Shown here: positions 52,101-60,695 of the stretch, piece after piece
How positions within the stretch are numbered: the first letter of the stretch is position 1
Layout of the letters: each line of letters begins with the position of its first letter
Assembly (NCBI GenBank): GCA_037975125.1
Contig: CM075853.1
Coordinates: 33,000,613 to 33,064,612 of the forward strand
Reading direction: 5' to 3'
Source of the DNA: Latrodectus hesperus
Lineage: Eukaryota > Arthropoda > Arachnida > Araneae > Theridiidae
Length of the DNA stretch: 64,000 nt
The notes under the pieces: generated by a model
Seen by the model: the letters and a program-made list of their open reading frames with translations, nothing else
Databases searched by the model: none
Told to the model about the DNA's origin: nothing
Translations under genes and position numbers: made by a program

Positions 52101-53931
52101 TAAGCTAACAATATTTTATTGTGTAAATATATGTTTGGAGCAAGTAGTTGTCAATCAGTTTTGAAAAATATCTCTTTTTCTTGTTTCAGCAGCTATTTAA
52201 TTATTGCAATAGTTATGATGAAAAAATATCAGCTAAAAGTGTTTTAAACGTTAAGTTTTTTCTTTCGTCCATTTTATATATTGTATTTTAAAAGCGTTTT
52301 TATTTATTCAATGTTTGATTGCAATTACTATATTCTTTTAATTGAAAATCTTTTTAATTGTAATGCAATTTTTTGATAATGTTGCATAATTTAGAATTAT
52401 AATATAATAATGTGATGTTTGTGATAATGTACAATGTGATACTTGTACATTATCACAAACATCAATTGGAAATTGATATCAGGAAAATTATTAGAGGCCA
52501 TTCATACTGCTAGTCATTAAGCTTTTTTGTCTTAGTTTTGAAATTTCAATAAAGAAAATAAATTGTAATTACTTGTGCTTGAATTGTTTTAAATTTTTAA
52601 TAAGATAATCAAATTATTCCATCATTATGAAAACAGATAATTTTGATTTTCTTATAAGATTTCAAAAATTTTTAAATAATTATATTTCTTACTCTAAAAT
52701 TTTTGAAAATAGATAGGAAAAAATTTTTTATCACAAAAAATCAAGTTTGTAAAAATGTAAATTTTTTAAGGTCTGAGCAAAGCAATACATAAAATGTACT
52801 AAATTTAACTATAGTAAAAATGTTAGATTTTATGTAAGAGACGCTAATATTTTTATTGTGACAAAATTTTAAAAATGTTTAAAATATTTTATAGTTTTTG
52901 TGTTATTATTTATGGACATAATTGATAGATTTTTTAATACTTTTAAAAAAAACTTTTTCTGAAATTGTGGTTTCTGTATGTAATATTTTATTAATGTTTA
53001 TTTAAAATAATCAAATATTTTTGCTGATATTATCACTTGTAAAGTAAAGGTATTAGAAAAGTATTAAAATTGGAATATTAATGAAATCTTTATCTTTATT
53101 GAGAAGAAAACAATTGAGTTTTTTTATTTATTGATATAAGAAATAAACTGCTGCAATTTACTGACTAGAATTGGTGTGACTGACTAGAATTCAATCTTAA
53201 TCAAGATTGTTTGGTAGGATATGTTTAGCTATTACCTATTTAATGAATTAATGTGGTGTGATTTCTCACAAGATAAAATGATAATAATTATATTCAGAAA
53301 ACCCAAAATTTTATTATAGTTTGTAAAAAAAATTACATTGATAATGCTGTGTGTAATTAGTTATTCCAAGTGCAAGTTTTTCCTCAGAAAATTTTTAGCT
53401 TTGTTGAAAATATGAATATCAGGAATAAAAGACTGTTACAAAAAAAGTCCAGATTTAAAATCATACTTAAAATTTACAAATTTATGCAGTTTTTTTTGTT
53501 TGTACTAATATATATTAAAAATTTTGTTTTTATTTATCTTGGGTTATTAATATGCATTTAAATCTAAGTATATAATGCATATTCAAATAATTGAGATGAT
53601 ATAACCCCCAAAAATGTCTGTTTAAATTGTTAATTTTGTTAATGTATTATGTTTCTAACAGTTAAACACATTTAATTATATTTATAAATGTAAAAACATA
53701 TTAATGTAAGTGATTAAAAATTTTCATCATGGATTTTAATTTGTAATCTCCAAAGTGTATTTAATGTTTTGAGAAATAAACCATTTTCTCTTTCTTCTCC
53801 TTAAACTGATAAGTTAATTGTAGAATAAAATATGTTTTTTGCTATATAAATGTTAATAGCAACAAAGCAACAAATAAATATGCAATGCATATATTAATGG
53901 AATCTATTACCTATTCTGAAAATTTTGTTTT

Positions 53932-54004
<73 letters not shown>

Positions 54005-57000
54005 ATATAATATAATATAATATAAAATTTTAACTTAAAAATGTGTATTCTGTAGCATTGTGATGTATCATAGTTATATATGTTATATATTGCATTGTAG
54101 AAAACCGCTGTCTAGTCTTACCAAACAAAGTTTTTAGCTTATTATGTTGATTCTTTTGTAGGTTGTTGCAATGGTGAAAAAACTTAAAAACCAACAGTTT
54201 TCTAATGGAGTGCCAGCATCTTTGCAAGGTATTAATTACTTTAAATTTTGTGAAATTGTTTCACATTTTAAACATGAGGCATCTTAGTATAAAGTCAGTA
54301 TCTATAAATATGATATTTAAAAGTATATCTTAAATTGTTAGTATTAAATTCTAGAACATATTTTTACATTAAAATATATTAATGAATAGTCAAGTAAATA
54401 TGCACAATGATCTTTATTTTTTTTTCTTAATAAAGTGCTTTCAATTTCTACATGTCTTTTTAAAGTAAAGATCCCAAGATTGTTTTAAACAACTCCAATC
54501 TTCTGAAATTTCTAACACGTATTTCCATTTATATATTCTCACATGACTGGAAATATTCAATTTACACTGCTGGAAAAAATTAGGACACTAGGTTTTTTCC
54601 AAAATAATTTCATTCAAGCACTTTTAAAAACTTTTTTACAATCAGATAACTATATATTTAACATGAAGTAAGAAACTACTTGCTTATTATAGTTAAAAAT
54701 TAATTTCATTCACATCATACTGTGTGAAAAATGTAGAAGGACTGTTCAAAATAATGAAAATAAAAATCTTGTTAATAAAGAATTATTCTGCCACACACAT
54801 TTGCTTTAACTACTTCAAAGACTCTATTTGCCATTGAATCATACAAATTTTGAATTTTAGTTTGACAAAAATTGTCCAAAACACAATTCACACAAAGCTT
54901 CTTGAAGTTCAATCAAAGATTTATATTGCATGCCTTTGGTGTAAACATGCCAAACAGTTATTGACCATATATTTTAAACAATATTGAGGTCTGTACTTTT
55001 AGCAGATACAGGCAAAACCTGAACATTATTCGTTTCAAACCAATTTTTAACGCTATTGGTGGTGTGAATTGGTGCTCCATATTGCTGAAATATCCAATTT
55101 TCTCCGCCTAGCTCAGCGCCATAGGGAAGAAACTGAATTTAAAATTTGAATGTAATCTGTATGTTTCTGTCTTTCATCCAGAAACATTAAAGTGGTCTTT
55201 CCAACGTAGTCAACTGATATCCAAACCATTAAACTGCCTTTTGTCTGTCAGGTAAAATAAATTTCTTCTTGTGTACCCAGACAATGCCAATAATATTGAC
55301 AAACGTCTGGGCCATATAAAATTGAATATTTTTTTCGTCAGGAAAAATAACTGAAGTCCATTCGGAGTTCCAAAACATGTGTTCTTTGATCCACTGTAGT
55401 TGGTGCTCAAAGTACCTTTTGTTCCATTCAGGATGATGCTTTCTTTTCTTGAATATAAATGTATCAGATCATTTTATTTAGCTGTAAAGTGTTTTTCTGG
55501 TTACAGGTGAGATTCCAGATGGGTCTTGTGCTTTTCCCATGTTTCCACACGTTTTTTTAAGTTCTTTAAAGATTTTTCCTTGATTATATAGAGTCAATTT
55601 TTAAGTCTAAAAATCATTGCTTTCCTCTGAGTATTTAGATTTTTCAAGAAGTTAGAAATAGCATTTGGACTGATGTGTAAGTGCTTTGAAATTTATCTTA
55701 CATTTTTGCTTACATCTTTATATGCCACAATTTGCCGTTTTTGAAATTCACTTAAAGGTTCCCCCCCTAGGCATTTTAATTGTACAAAGAGTGAGGATTT
55801 TTTCAACAAAATATATCGTTTGAAAGAAAGACAGTATAAAAGAACGATGTTTTCGACATATTAAACTGCTACACATTCCAAAATGAGAATATTTGTGCAG
55901 GTATCCTACTTTTTTCACTGATCAAAAATCCTTAAGTACTGTATAATATTTTCTTAGTGTTAAATAAAACTCATTCACACAAAATAAGAGAAAAATTAGT
56001 CTAATAAAATTAATAAGAAAAATTACATTAATTACTCTAAAATTTTAAGCATAATTTATAAAATATACTGTCCTACTTTTTTCCAGCAGTGTATGAATAA
56101 ATTCAATTACATGATTATACATGCATGTAAGAATAAATTCTTACACGCATGTAACATTTTAATGCAAACTATCATAATAAAGCACATAAACCCAATATAT
56201 TTTATGGTTATAAATGTAATATTTTTGTGATTGTATTATGTCATAATACTTCAATGAGCTGAATCCATTGTAATATTCTACATATTTTAATCATTTTAAT
56301 AATACAATTTTAACAAAATACTTAGTATTAAAAATGGAAGAATAATTTGAACTGATAATTTAATGGTTCTTCTACTTTAACGTTTTTTAAGATCAAAATT
56401 ATTAATCCTATCATTTTTATAAAATAACTTGATAAAATAATTTCAATTATTTAATCAAATAATTTAGTCTTGCTTAAACTTTAACTCATTTTTTTATAAA
56501 AATAAAATGAAGGGAGATTATTTTTTACTTAATAAAAAGTAAGTAATATTGATTTGATTAGTGAGAATCTTAATAGAGAATTACTACTAGAGACCAAATA
56601 ATAGTAAGATGAGAAATTGGTACTTTTCAGCCTACTAGATAAAAGGCAACCTCACTAAAATATAAATTATATGTGTATATTTTATAAACAATATATTTTA
56701 TGCTCATTCTTTTATTCAAAAAACAAGTGTAATCATTTTTTAGAAAATTATATTGTATGCATCATTTTGTCAATGTATTCTATTTTTTTTTAACAATCTC
56801 TTTTTGTAAATGATGATTTATTCTATATTTATTTTTATATTTCTGTTAGTGAAAAGTTCTGGAAAAACTAATATAATGATAGTTGACATAAACTTTTGTT
56901 TTCTTTATTCTTGAAGGATACAAAAAATTGTGTGTAATAGGAAATTTTATATTGTGTGAGGAATGATAAGTGTAAATAATAAATATCAGCTATAAAAATA

Positions 57001-59578
57001 AAGACGTATTCTGTTATCAATAATTTTGTTTTTTATTTTTACGAGTAAATTTATACTTTAACTATTGTTGATTCAAGCTATTCAGCACACCAAGTTATGC
57101 TGTTATATTTTTAGCATAAAAGTTTTGTTACTTTAAGTTCAGTTTATATTTTTTTAGCTTGGTAAACAATTTTTTCAAGTAATTTCAATATGAGATCTAT
57201 TTGCATAAAAAAATATGAATCTTTATTTTCTACATTTGTATCATTATGTGTTTCTTTCACATTTATTTAATCATTATTTGTCATTAATTTCCAATCTTTG
57301 GCATATATATTAATAAGAGCACAGAGCAAGCTGCTTGTAAATTAACAAAATAACTTGGAAATATTGAAATTTTGGCTTGATAAAAATGTTTATTTTAAAA
57401 TCAGGATTATTTTGTAGTAAAAAATAGATGTAATCAGAGAAACCGTGCTTACTTTAAAATTACTGTATGACAAGTGCAAATATTTTTTCTTATGGAAAGG
57501 GTAGGAAAGCTTTCTGTTGTTATTAATAATTAATATTTCATGTCATGTTAAGTTTGCATTGTCTATTTATAGATTTTTTAATAGTGTAATTCATTATTTT
57601 TTATTATAAGTACTTTTGTTTAACCCTCCATGTAGTCTTAGTTTTTATATTTTCCAGTACTGAAATACGGGGCGATTTTCTTTATATTTTCCTTATCTAC
57701 ATATGTTAAAAATCACATCCCCATCAGTTTTAAAATATTACAAATTTTTTAATAGCTTTTAAGTTTTTTAAAAAAATATGACACCTGCTATTTCTCCGGG
57801 CAGGGCTTATAAGGTAACAAATTCATGCAATTTTTTTTATTTTCAGATAAATAAAGTTTATAAAAATTTTGTCTTGAAAAAATTACTGAAATTCTCACAT
57901 AACATTGCTGACACTTAGCAAATCCGTATCTTTCATAAATGTTTATCCCGCTATAAAAAATGATGCAAACTCATGTGAAAAAAAATTCAAGCAGGAGAAA
58001 AGAAATAGCTGAACTCGCTAGTGTCATCTAACAGCAAAAATAAGTATCAATTGATGCATTTTTTAATCTACATAGCAGAGTCAGTAAGGGAAAAAATTCA
58101 ACGTCTGCGATTTTCACATGACCTGTAGTCGAGGACGAAACTGATATCCTTCTCATACCACATTGGCTGTATGTGGAGGGTTAAATTAAAATTTTTTCAT
58201 GTATGGATTTTGGATTTATGCTATAAAATATGTAAATGAAATATATTGGATTACATATGTAATGTATTATGAGAATAATATTTACAACCAAAAATTTTTT
58301 ATTTGCTCCTATAACATCTAAAATATTTATTAGAAAATGCATTGATAATAGAACAATTCTTTATTATATTTTACTTTTAGGGGTCACTGGAACCGAAAAA
58401 GAAAATTTTGGTACTGAATTATATGAACCAAAAGACCTTAAAGTAAAAAATGGTGGTAGTCTGTTGACTGAACGAAAAACTAATCACATTAATTCAAACA
58501 ATGCAAATCACAGTGTTTCTGATAAACAAGAAAACTCTGCAGGAATTGAATCAGATAAGTTATGGAAACAAGAAGAACAACGTTCTTTGGAGGTAGCATT
58601 GCAAAAATTTCCTAAGGACACTCCTGCTCGATGGGAGAAGATTGCCAATTTTATATCAACTAAAACTAAAGTAAAATTATATTTTTTGTTAATGTTATGT
58701 ATGAACATTTATAATTTTAAACATGTTTCATTTTAGAGTTATTAAATTATTTCCATTAGCAATATTTGCTTCTGTTCATTTCTAAAATTTGGTCATATTA
58801 CTGTTGAAAATTATATTTATATCCCCACCCAAAATAAATTTGTTTAAGCTTTTTCCATGTAAATTGTTTTCATTAGTATTTAATTTGGGAAAGGGAGTAG
58901 TCAATCATTGATTGTCCATAACATAGAAAAATGTATCATTTTGTTTTCTATTATAGTAACATAAATGTTGCCATTAAAATTTGAACTGTGAAAGTAGAGT
59001 ATTTGTTTGTTTTTAAAGTTCATTGTAAATTCTTTAATGTTTATAATTGTGTTTAACTACATTCCAAAATTGAATTTCACATCTGAGTAATTTTTTTTTA
59101 ATCAAACATAAGGAATTTGGATATTTGTTTTGATTTATTATAATTCCCTTCCAGTCAGTGGTTTGAATCTTATTTTAAATAATTTTAATTTAAATTTTTT
59201 TCTAAAATATTTTAAAAATCTGAGGTTATTACTTTAAGTGAACATTTTTTTCTGAATATTACAATAATAAGTGATATATTCAAGAATTCGTTTTTTTCAT
59301 TGTTTTAGATGTTATATGTATAGCAAAATGTTTTTCTCAAAAGTTATGAATACTGAATTATTTTTTGTACAAGGAATTGAAAAAAAGTTAAATTTGAATT
59401 AGATTTTTTTTACATCTGTTTATTAAAACTCCTATTTATAATCACAATTATTTATCCTTTTTCTTCATATGAATATTGTATAACTTAAAATATTTTTTCA
59501 TTATTTCAGGAAGAATGCATAGAGCGATACAAATTATTAGCCCAACAGGTTCGTATGAAGAAAGGAAAAGCACTTTGA
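32628..59578 (+). CDS. DNAJC1: DNAJC1 (ERdj1/MTJ1), 11 exons, 474 aa
   Basis: An ER-membrane J-protein. The lumenal J domain stimulates BiP and the cytosolic SANT-containing part contacts ribosomes in the mammalian protein. Exons: 32628-32762, 39431-39532, 41047-41093, 41908-42079, 45333-45451, 46514-46668, 49225-49358, 49840-49974, 54162-54228, 58381-58670, 59510-59578. All are GT-AG and phases agree. An in-frame TAA just upstream fixes the start. Domains: signal peptide 1-18; ELFDLVE at 25-31; J domain about 36-97 with HPD at 64-66; LPDWR..YYRRVR 104-118; membrane segment about 122-146; SANT1 about 290-345; SANT2 about 414-470. It is shorter than human (554 aa), mainly in the linkers. Intron 1 is 6.7 kb; a dead Tc1 element, a piggyBac-like element and SINEs lie in later introns. 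Poly(A) signal AATAAA at 59720. Confidence 0.95.
32763..39430 (+). other. DNAJC1 intron 1
   Basis: 6.7 kb, extremely AT-rich. Apart from the (TA)n run at 36734-36793 and an inverted repeat at about 34466-34500, I see no element or exon. The longer open frames here are low complexity and not supported as genes. Confidence 0.65.
36734..36793. repeat. (TA)n microsatellite
   Basis: About 30 uninterrupted TA units. It generates an artefactual open frame with a tyrosine/isoleucine repeat. Confidence 0.97.
39431..39532 (+). CDS. DNAJC1: DNAJC1 exon 2
   Basis: The acceptor is CTTTTCAG|AAAGCA. It codes J-domain helices [25 protein letters not shown], with the HPD triad intact. The donor is ACA|GTAATA, in phase 0. 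Confidence 0.93.
39533..41046 (+). other. DNAJC1 intron 2
   Basis: 1.5 kb, AT-rich. The 71-codon open frame at 39736-39951 has no recognisable content. Nothing else seen. Confidence 0.65.
41047..41093 (+). CDS. DNAJC1: DNAJC1 exon 3
   Basis: A 47-bp exon. The acceptor is TTAAAG|CTTGCA. It codes [15 protein letters not shown], the J-domain C-terminal helices. The donor is AAAAT|GTAAGT, in phase 2. Confidence 0.92.
41443..41700. repeat. Dispersed repeat fragment (SINE- or LINE-like)
   Basis: A block of mixed composition within intron 3 (GGGTTGATAAAACTGAGTAC, then CCAAGCATGCTTGGGAATTA and GTTGTGCCATTGAGTTTTA). It ends next to an (AAAT)n/(TA)n tract at 41702-41744, as retroposed elements often do. 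It recalls a repeat I associate with spider transcripts, but I cannot name the family and its orientation is not certain. Confidence 0.5.
41702..41744. repeat. Compound microsatellite (AAAT)n and (TA)n
   Basis: Short TAAA and TA tracts directly follow the repeat fragment at 41443-41700; possibly its tail. Confidence 0.85.
41908..42079 (+). CDS. DNAJC1: DNAJC1 exon 4
   Basis: The acceptor is CTTAAAG|GTATGAC. It codes [24 protein letters not shown], then the transmembrane helix ([19 protein letters not shown]) and [10 protein letters not shown]. The donor is ATA|GTAAGT. Confidence 0.93.
43505..43735 (+). repeat. tRNA-derived SINE
   Basis: A tRNA-like head (GCCGAGCCAGTAAGCCATAT, later GTGAGTTTGAATCCTACC as box B) is followed by a body with TACCCTTTGTGTATAAAAAA and TGACTGTTGAGCGACAACCC. 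The same tail in diverged form is at 50220-50290, so the copies belong to one family. Confidence 0.6.
44124..44382 (-). repeat. tRNA-derived SINE
   Basis: On the minus strand: box A-like GATTGGTTAGTGTTCC, box B-like GTGTTCAAGTT, then a body with TCTTTGTCCTTTCTTTTATG that matches the copy at 4257. It is the longest and best preserved of the set and is GC-rich compared with its surroundings. Confidence 0.65.
45333..45451 (+). CDS. DNAJC1: DNAJC1 exon 5
   Basis: The acceptor is TTTCAG|GAAGAAG. It codes a basic juxtamembrane stretch ([16 protein letters not shown]) like the ribosome-contacting basic region of ERdj1. The donor is CCTAG|GTTTGT, in phase 2. Confidence 0.9.
46514..46668 (+). CDS. 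DNAJC1: DNAJC1 exon 6
   Basis: The acceptor is TTTCCAG|ATGTCAG. It codes [20 protein letters not shown], a match to human HDLLPCKLGIWF, then an acidic tail [13 protein letters not shown]. The donor is CAAT|GTATGA, in phase 1. Confidence 0.9.
49045..49122. repeat. (TA)n microsatellite
   Basis: About 39 TA units, uninterrupted, about 100 bp before DNAJC1 exon 7. Confidence 0.97.
49225..49358 (+). CDS. DNAJC1: DNAJC1 exon 7
   Basis: The acceptor is ATTACAG|TTACCC. It codes a low-conservation linker ([17 protein letters not shown], then [11 protein letters not shown]). The donor is AAT|GTAAAA, in phase 0. If the intron is retained the frame closes after 11 further codons, which would give a form without SANT domains. 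Confidence 0.88.
49840..49974 (+). CDS. DNAJC1: DNAJC1 exon 8 (SANT domain 1)
   Basis: The acceptor is TTGACAG|ACTGTC. It codes [19 protein letters not shown], then [17 protein letters not shown], a SANT/Myb-like helix set matching human SANT1 (ALTRSMVKFPGGTPGRWEKIA). The donor is GAG|GTAAGT. Confidence 0.94.
50175..50330 (+). repeat. tRNA-derived SINE fragment
   Basis: A box B-like TATGGGTTCAATTACC is followed by TAAGCCCTTTTATCCAAAAA and TGTCCATAGAGCAACATG. This parallels the body of the copy at 43505. The box A end is lost or diverged. Confidence 0.5.
50590..50770 (-). pseudogene. LINE (F52C9.6/RTE-like) C-terminal tail, second copy
   Basis: The minus strand reads [19 protein letters not shown], then KVKDWGKN and a stop. 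This corresponds to the tail at 6530-6690 (KRWLDEVEKNLKKVKIKNW). The two copies also align at the DNA level across the ATCATCCAGCCATTTCTTTC segment. It is a fragment only. Confidence 0.72.
52414..52463. repeat. Perfect hairpin, 21-bp arms and 8-nt loop
   Basis: The left arm GATGTTTGTGATAATGTACA plus A is followed by loop TGTGATAC and the exact complement of the arm. No mismatch in 21 bp, in a non-coding intron. Confidence 0.93.
53934..54025. repeat. (TA)n and (TATAA)n tract
   Basis: About 60 bp of TA repeats with one break, then five TATAA units, about 135 bp before DNAJC1 exon 9. Confidence 0.95.
54162..54228 (+). CDS. DNAJC1: DNAJC1 exon 9
   Basis: The acceptor is TTTTGTAG|GTTGTT. It codes [13 protein letters not shown], the third SANT1 helix, and the start of the linker. 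The donor is CAAG|GTATTA, in phase 1. Confidence 0.9.
54565..56091 (-). mobile_element. Tc1/mariner transposon, full length, inactive
   Basis: The element is 1527 bp, bounded by TA duplications (54563-54564 and 56092-56093). Its inverted repeats begin CACTGCTGGAAAAAA and read on to AGGAC at both ends, with one mismatch in the first 20 bases (ATTAGG versus AGTAGG). It lies in DNAJC1 intron 9 and carries one decayed transposase gene on the minus strand. The near-perfect ends suggest a fairly recent insertion compared with the other elements here. Confidence 0.93.
54772..55774 (-). pseudogene. Tc1/Tc3-like transposase pseudogene
   Basis: ATG 55774 (MPRGG) is followed at once by a frame change in a run of seven Gs. 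The DNA-binding half is then readable ([31 protein letters not shown]). The catalytic half has the first acidic residue in VIFPDEK near 55345. The second aspartate position reads Y in [11 protein letters not shown], where relatives have QQDNAPIH. The third position, glutamate in relatives (DLNIIENIW), is a TAA stop here. With stops and frameshifts elsewhere it cannot make an active enzyme. Confidence 0.9.
56092..58380 (+). other. DNAJC1 intron 9, right part
   Basis: Right of the Tc1 element: an imperfect hairpin at about 56118-56155, AT-rich DNA, then the piggyBac-like element at 57624-58180. Nothing else recognised. Confidence 0.6.
57624..58180. mobile_element. piggyBac-like non-autonomous element
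   Basis: A 557-bp unit flanked on both sides by TTAA (57620-57623, 58181-58184), the obligatory piggyBac target. The ends are CCCTCCATGTAG and, inverted, CCCTCCACATACAG: identical for 7 bp, then similar with a two-base offset. It has no transposase. Its interior is GC-richer than the surrounding intron. Confidence 0.8.
58381..58670 (+). CDS. DNAJC1: DNAJC1 exon 10 (linker and SANT domain 2)
   Basis: The acceptor is ACTTTTAG|GGGTCA. It codes a polar, Asn/Ser/Lys-rich linker, then [18 protein letters not shown] and [10 protein letters not shown] of SANT2. The donor is AAA|GTAAAA, in phase 0. Confidence 0.93.
59510..59578 (+). CDS. DNAJC1: DNAJC1 exon 11 (terminal)
   Basis: The acceptor is TATTTCAG|GAAGAA. 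It codes [19 protein letters not shown] plus KAL and TGA, matching the human end (KEDCIARYKLLVELV). The basic tail is conserved in kind. Confidence 0.93.
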   Translation, partial: EECIERYKLLAQQVRMKKGKAL

Positions 59579-60568
59579 TAATTTTATTTATTAATTCAGT
59601 TAAAACGATTGTAATTTATGTAAGAAAATATATGGTGGATATGAATTTATGTATATAAGAGTATTTATTAAGAAATGTAATATATCTTCGCTGCTGTAAT
59701 ATACTATTTGAGGATTTGCAATAAACTTGTTTCTTAAATATCAATGTCTTAAATTATTACAGCATTGAAAAATAATTTTCAGATTAGTTGTCTTCAAATA
59801 TATTTTAATTTTGTTATTTATAATTTTTATTTAATTATTTTTTTGTAAATTTTTTTGAAATATTAATAAAAACATTTATGTGTGTGCTGCAAAGTGCTTT
59901 GAATGATTATTTAAAGGTATTGAATTGCACTGTGATAGTTAGTCAGATAAATAAAATTTTAAACTCAGGATTTATACAAGTTCTTGTAATAAATAAATTT
60001 GCATACTCAGCAGTATTTAAAATTTAAAAACATCACATATGATTGTTCTTTCTATTGATTGTTTATTCAATTTTTGACAATTTTACATTAATGGTTCTTT
60101 TGCGATATAACACATATTTGAAGATAACTATCATATACATATTTTAACAATAGAAGATGAAGCCAAAAATAGATATAAAAGGAATAAAACATCTTTTCTT
60201 AAAAAAGAATATTAACTAATATAAATAGTGATTACAAATTTCAGCATTTTAATAGGTATAACTCAGAAGTTCTATCAAAAAAAATTATCTTATTATATTC
60301 ATACTTTTTTCTATTTTTTGATTTCAAATTGTCCTAAAAAAGTTAAAATGATTAGATTGCTGAGATTTATTTTACTGAAAATTTACATTTCACTGATCTC
60401 TTTGTAAAGAAAGTCAAATGTATGTATTTTCTCATTCCACTTGATATTCAATTTTATATGTTATAAAAATTGTAACAAAAATGTATCGATTAAAAATACA
60501 AAACCTAATTTGAAGTTTTATATAAAAATTTTTCAGTTACTATAATCTTTTTTAATATCCTATATTTT
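59579..60568. other. Convergent 3' region of DNAJC1 and the next gene
   Basis: It holds the 3'UTRs of both genes. DNAJC1 poly(A) signal AATAAA lies at 59720-59725, with another AATAAAA near 59862. Otherwise AT-rich and featureless. Confidence 0.65.
59720..59725 (+). terminator. Probable DNAJC1 polyadenylation signal
   Basis: AATAAA lies 142 bp after the DNAJC1 stop codon, the first canonical hexamer downstream. Confidence 0.6.
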
Positions 60569-60695
60569 CTAAGGTATGCTTTCAATCATTGCAAATATGT
60601 ACCCATCAAAAAGTGGAAGCAATTGGGTGTCATCAGTTAGTTCTTCATATACTACTCTTGTCTCAAATGCATTGCAGTACCTTTTGAAATAATAC
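60569..60695 (-). CDS. Last exon of an unrecognised gene
   Basis: On the minus strand, an acceptor preceded by a T-rich tract (TATGTTTTTTAG|GTATTA) opens a 41-codon frame ending in TAG. The frame reads YYFKRYCNAFETRVVYEE, then LTDDTQLLPLFDGYIFAMIE and SIP. It has one leading base, so the preceding exon must end two bases into a codon. The composition is protein-like and GC is above the surroundings. I do not recognise the family. No upstream exon was identified with confidence between here and 64000, so the rest of the gene probably lies right of the window or in small exons I missed. Confidence 0.65.

Larger units (their letters stand above)
49975..54161 (+). other. DNAJC1 intron 8
   Basis: 4.2 kb. 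In order it holds a SINE fragment (50175-50330), a LINE tail (50590-50770), a 16-bp-arm inverted repeat (50806-50844), a perfect 21-bp-arm hairpin (52414-52463) and a (TA)n/(TATAA)n tract (53934-54025). The rest is AT-rich with nothing recognised. Confidence 0.65.
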
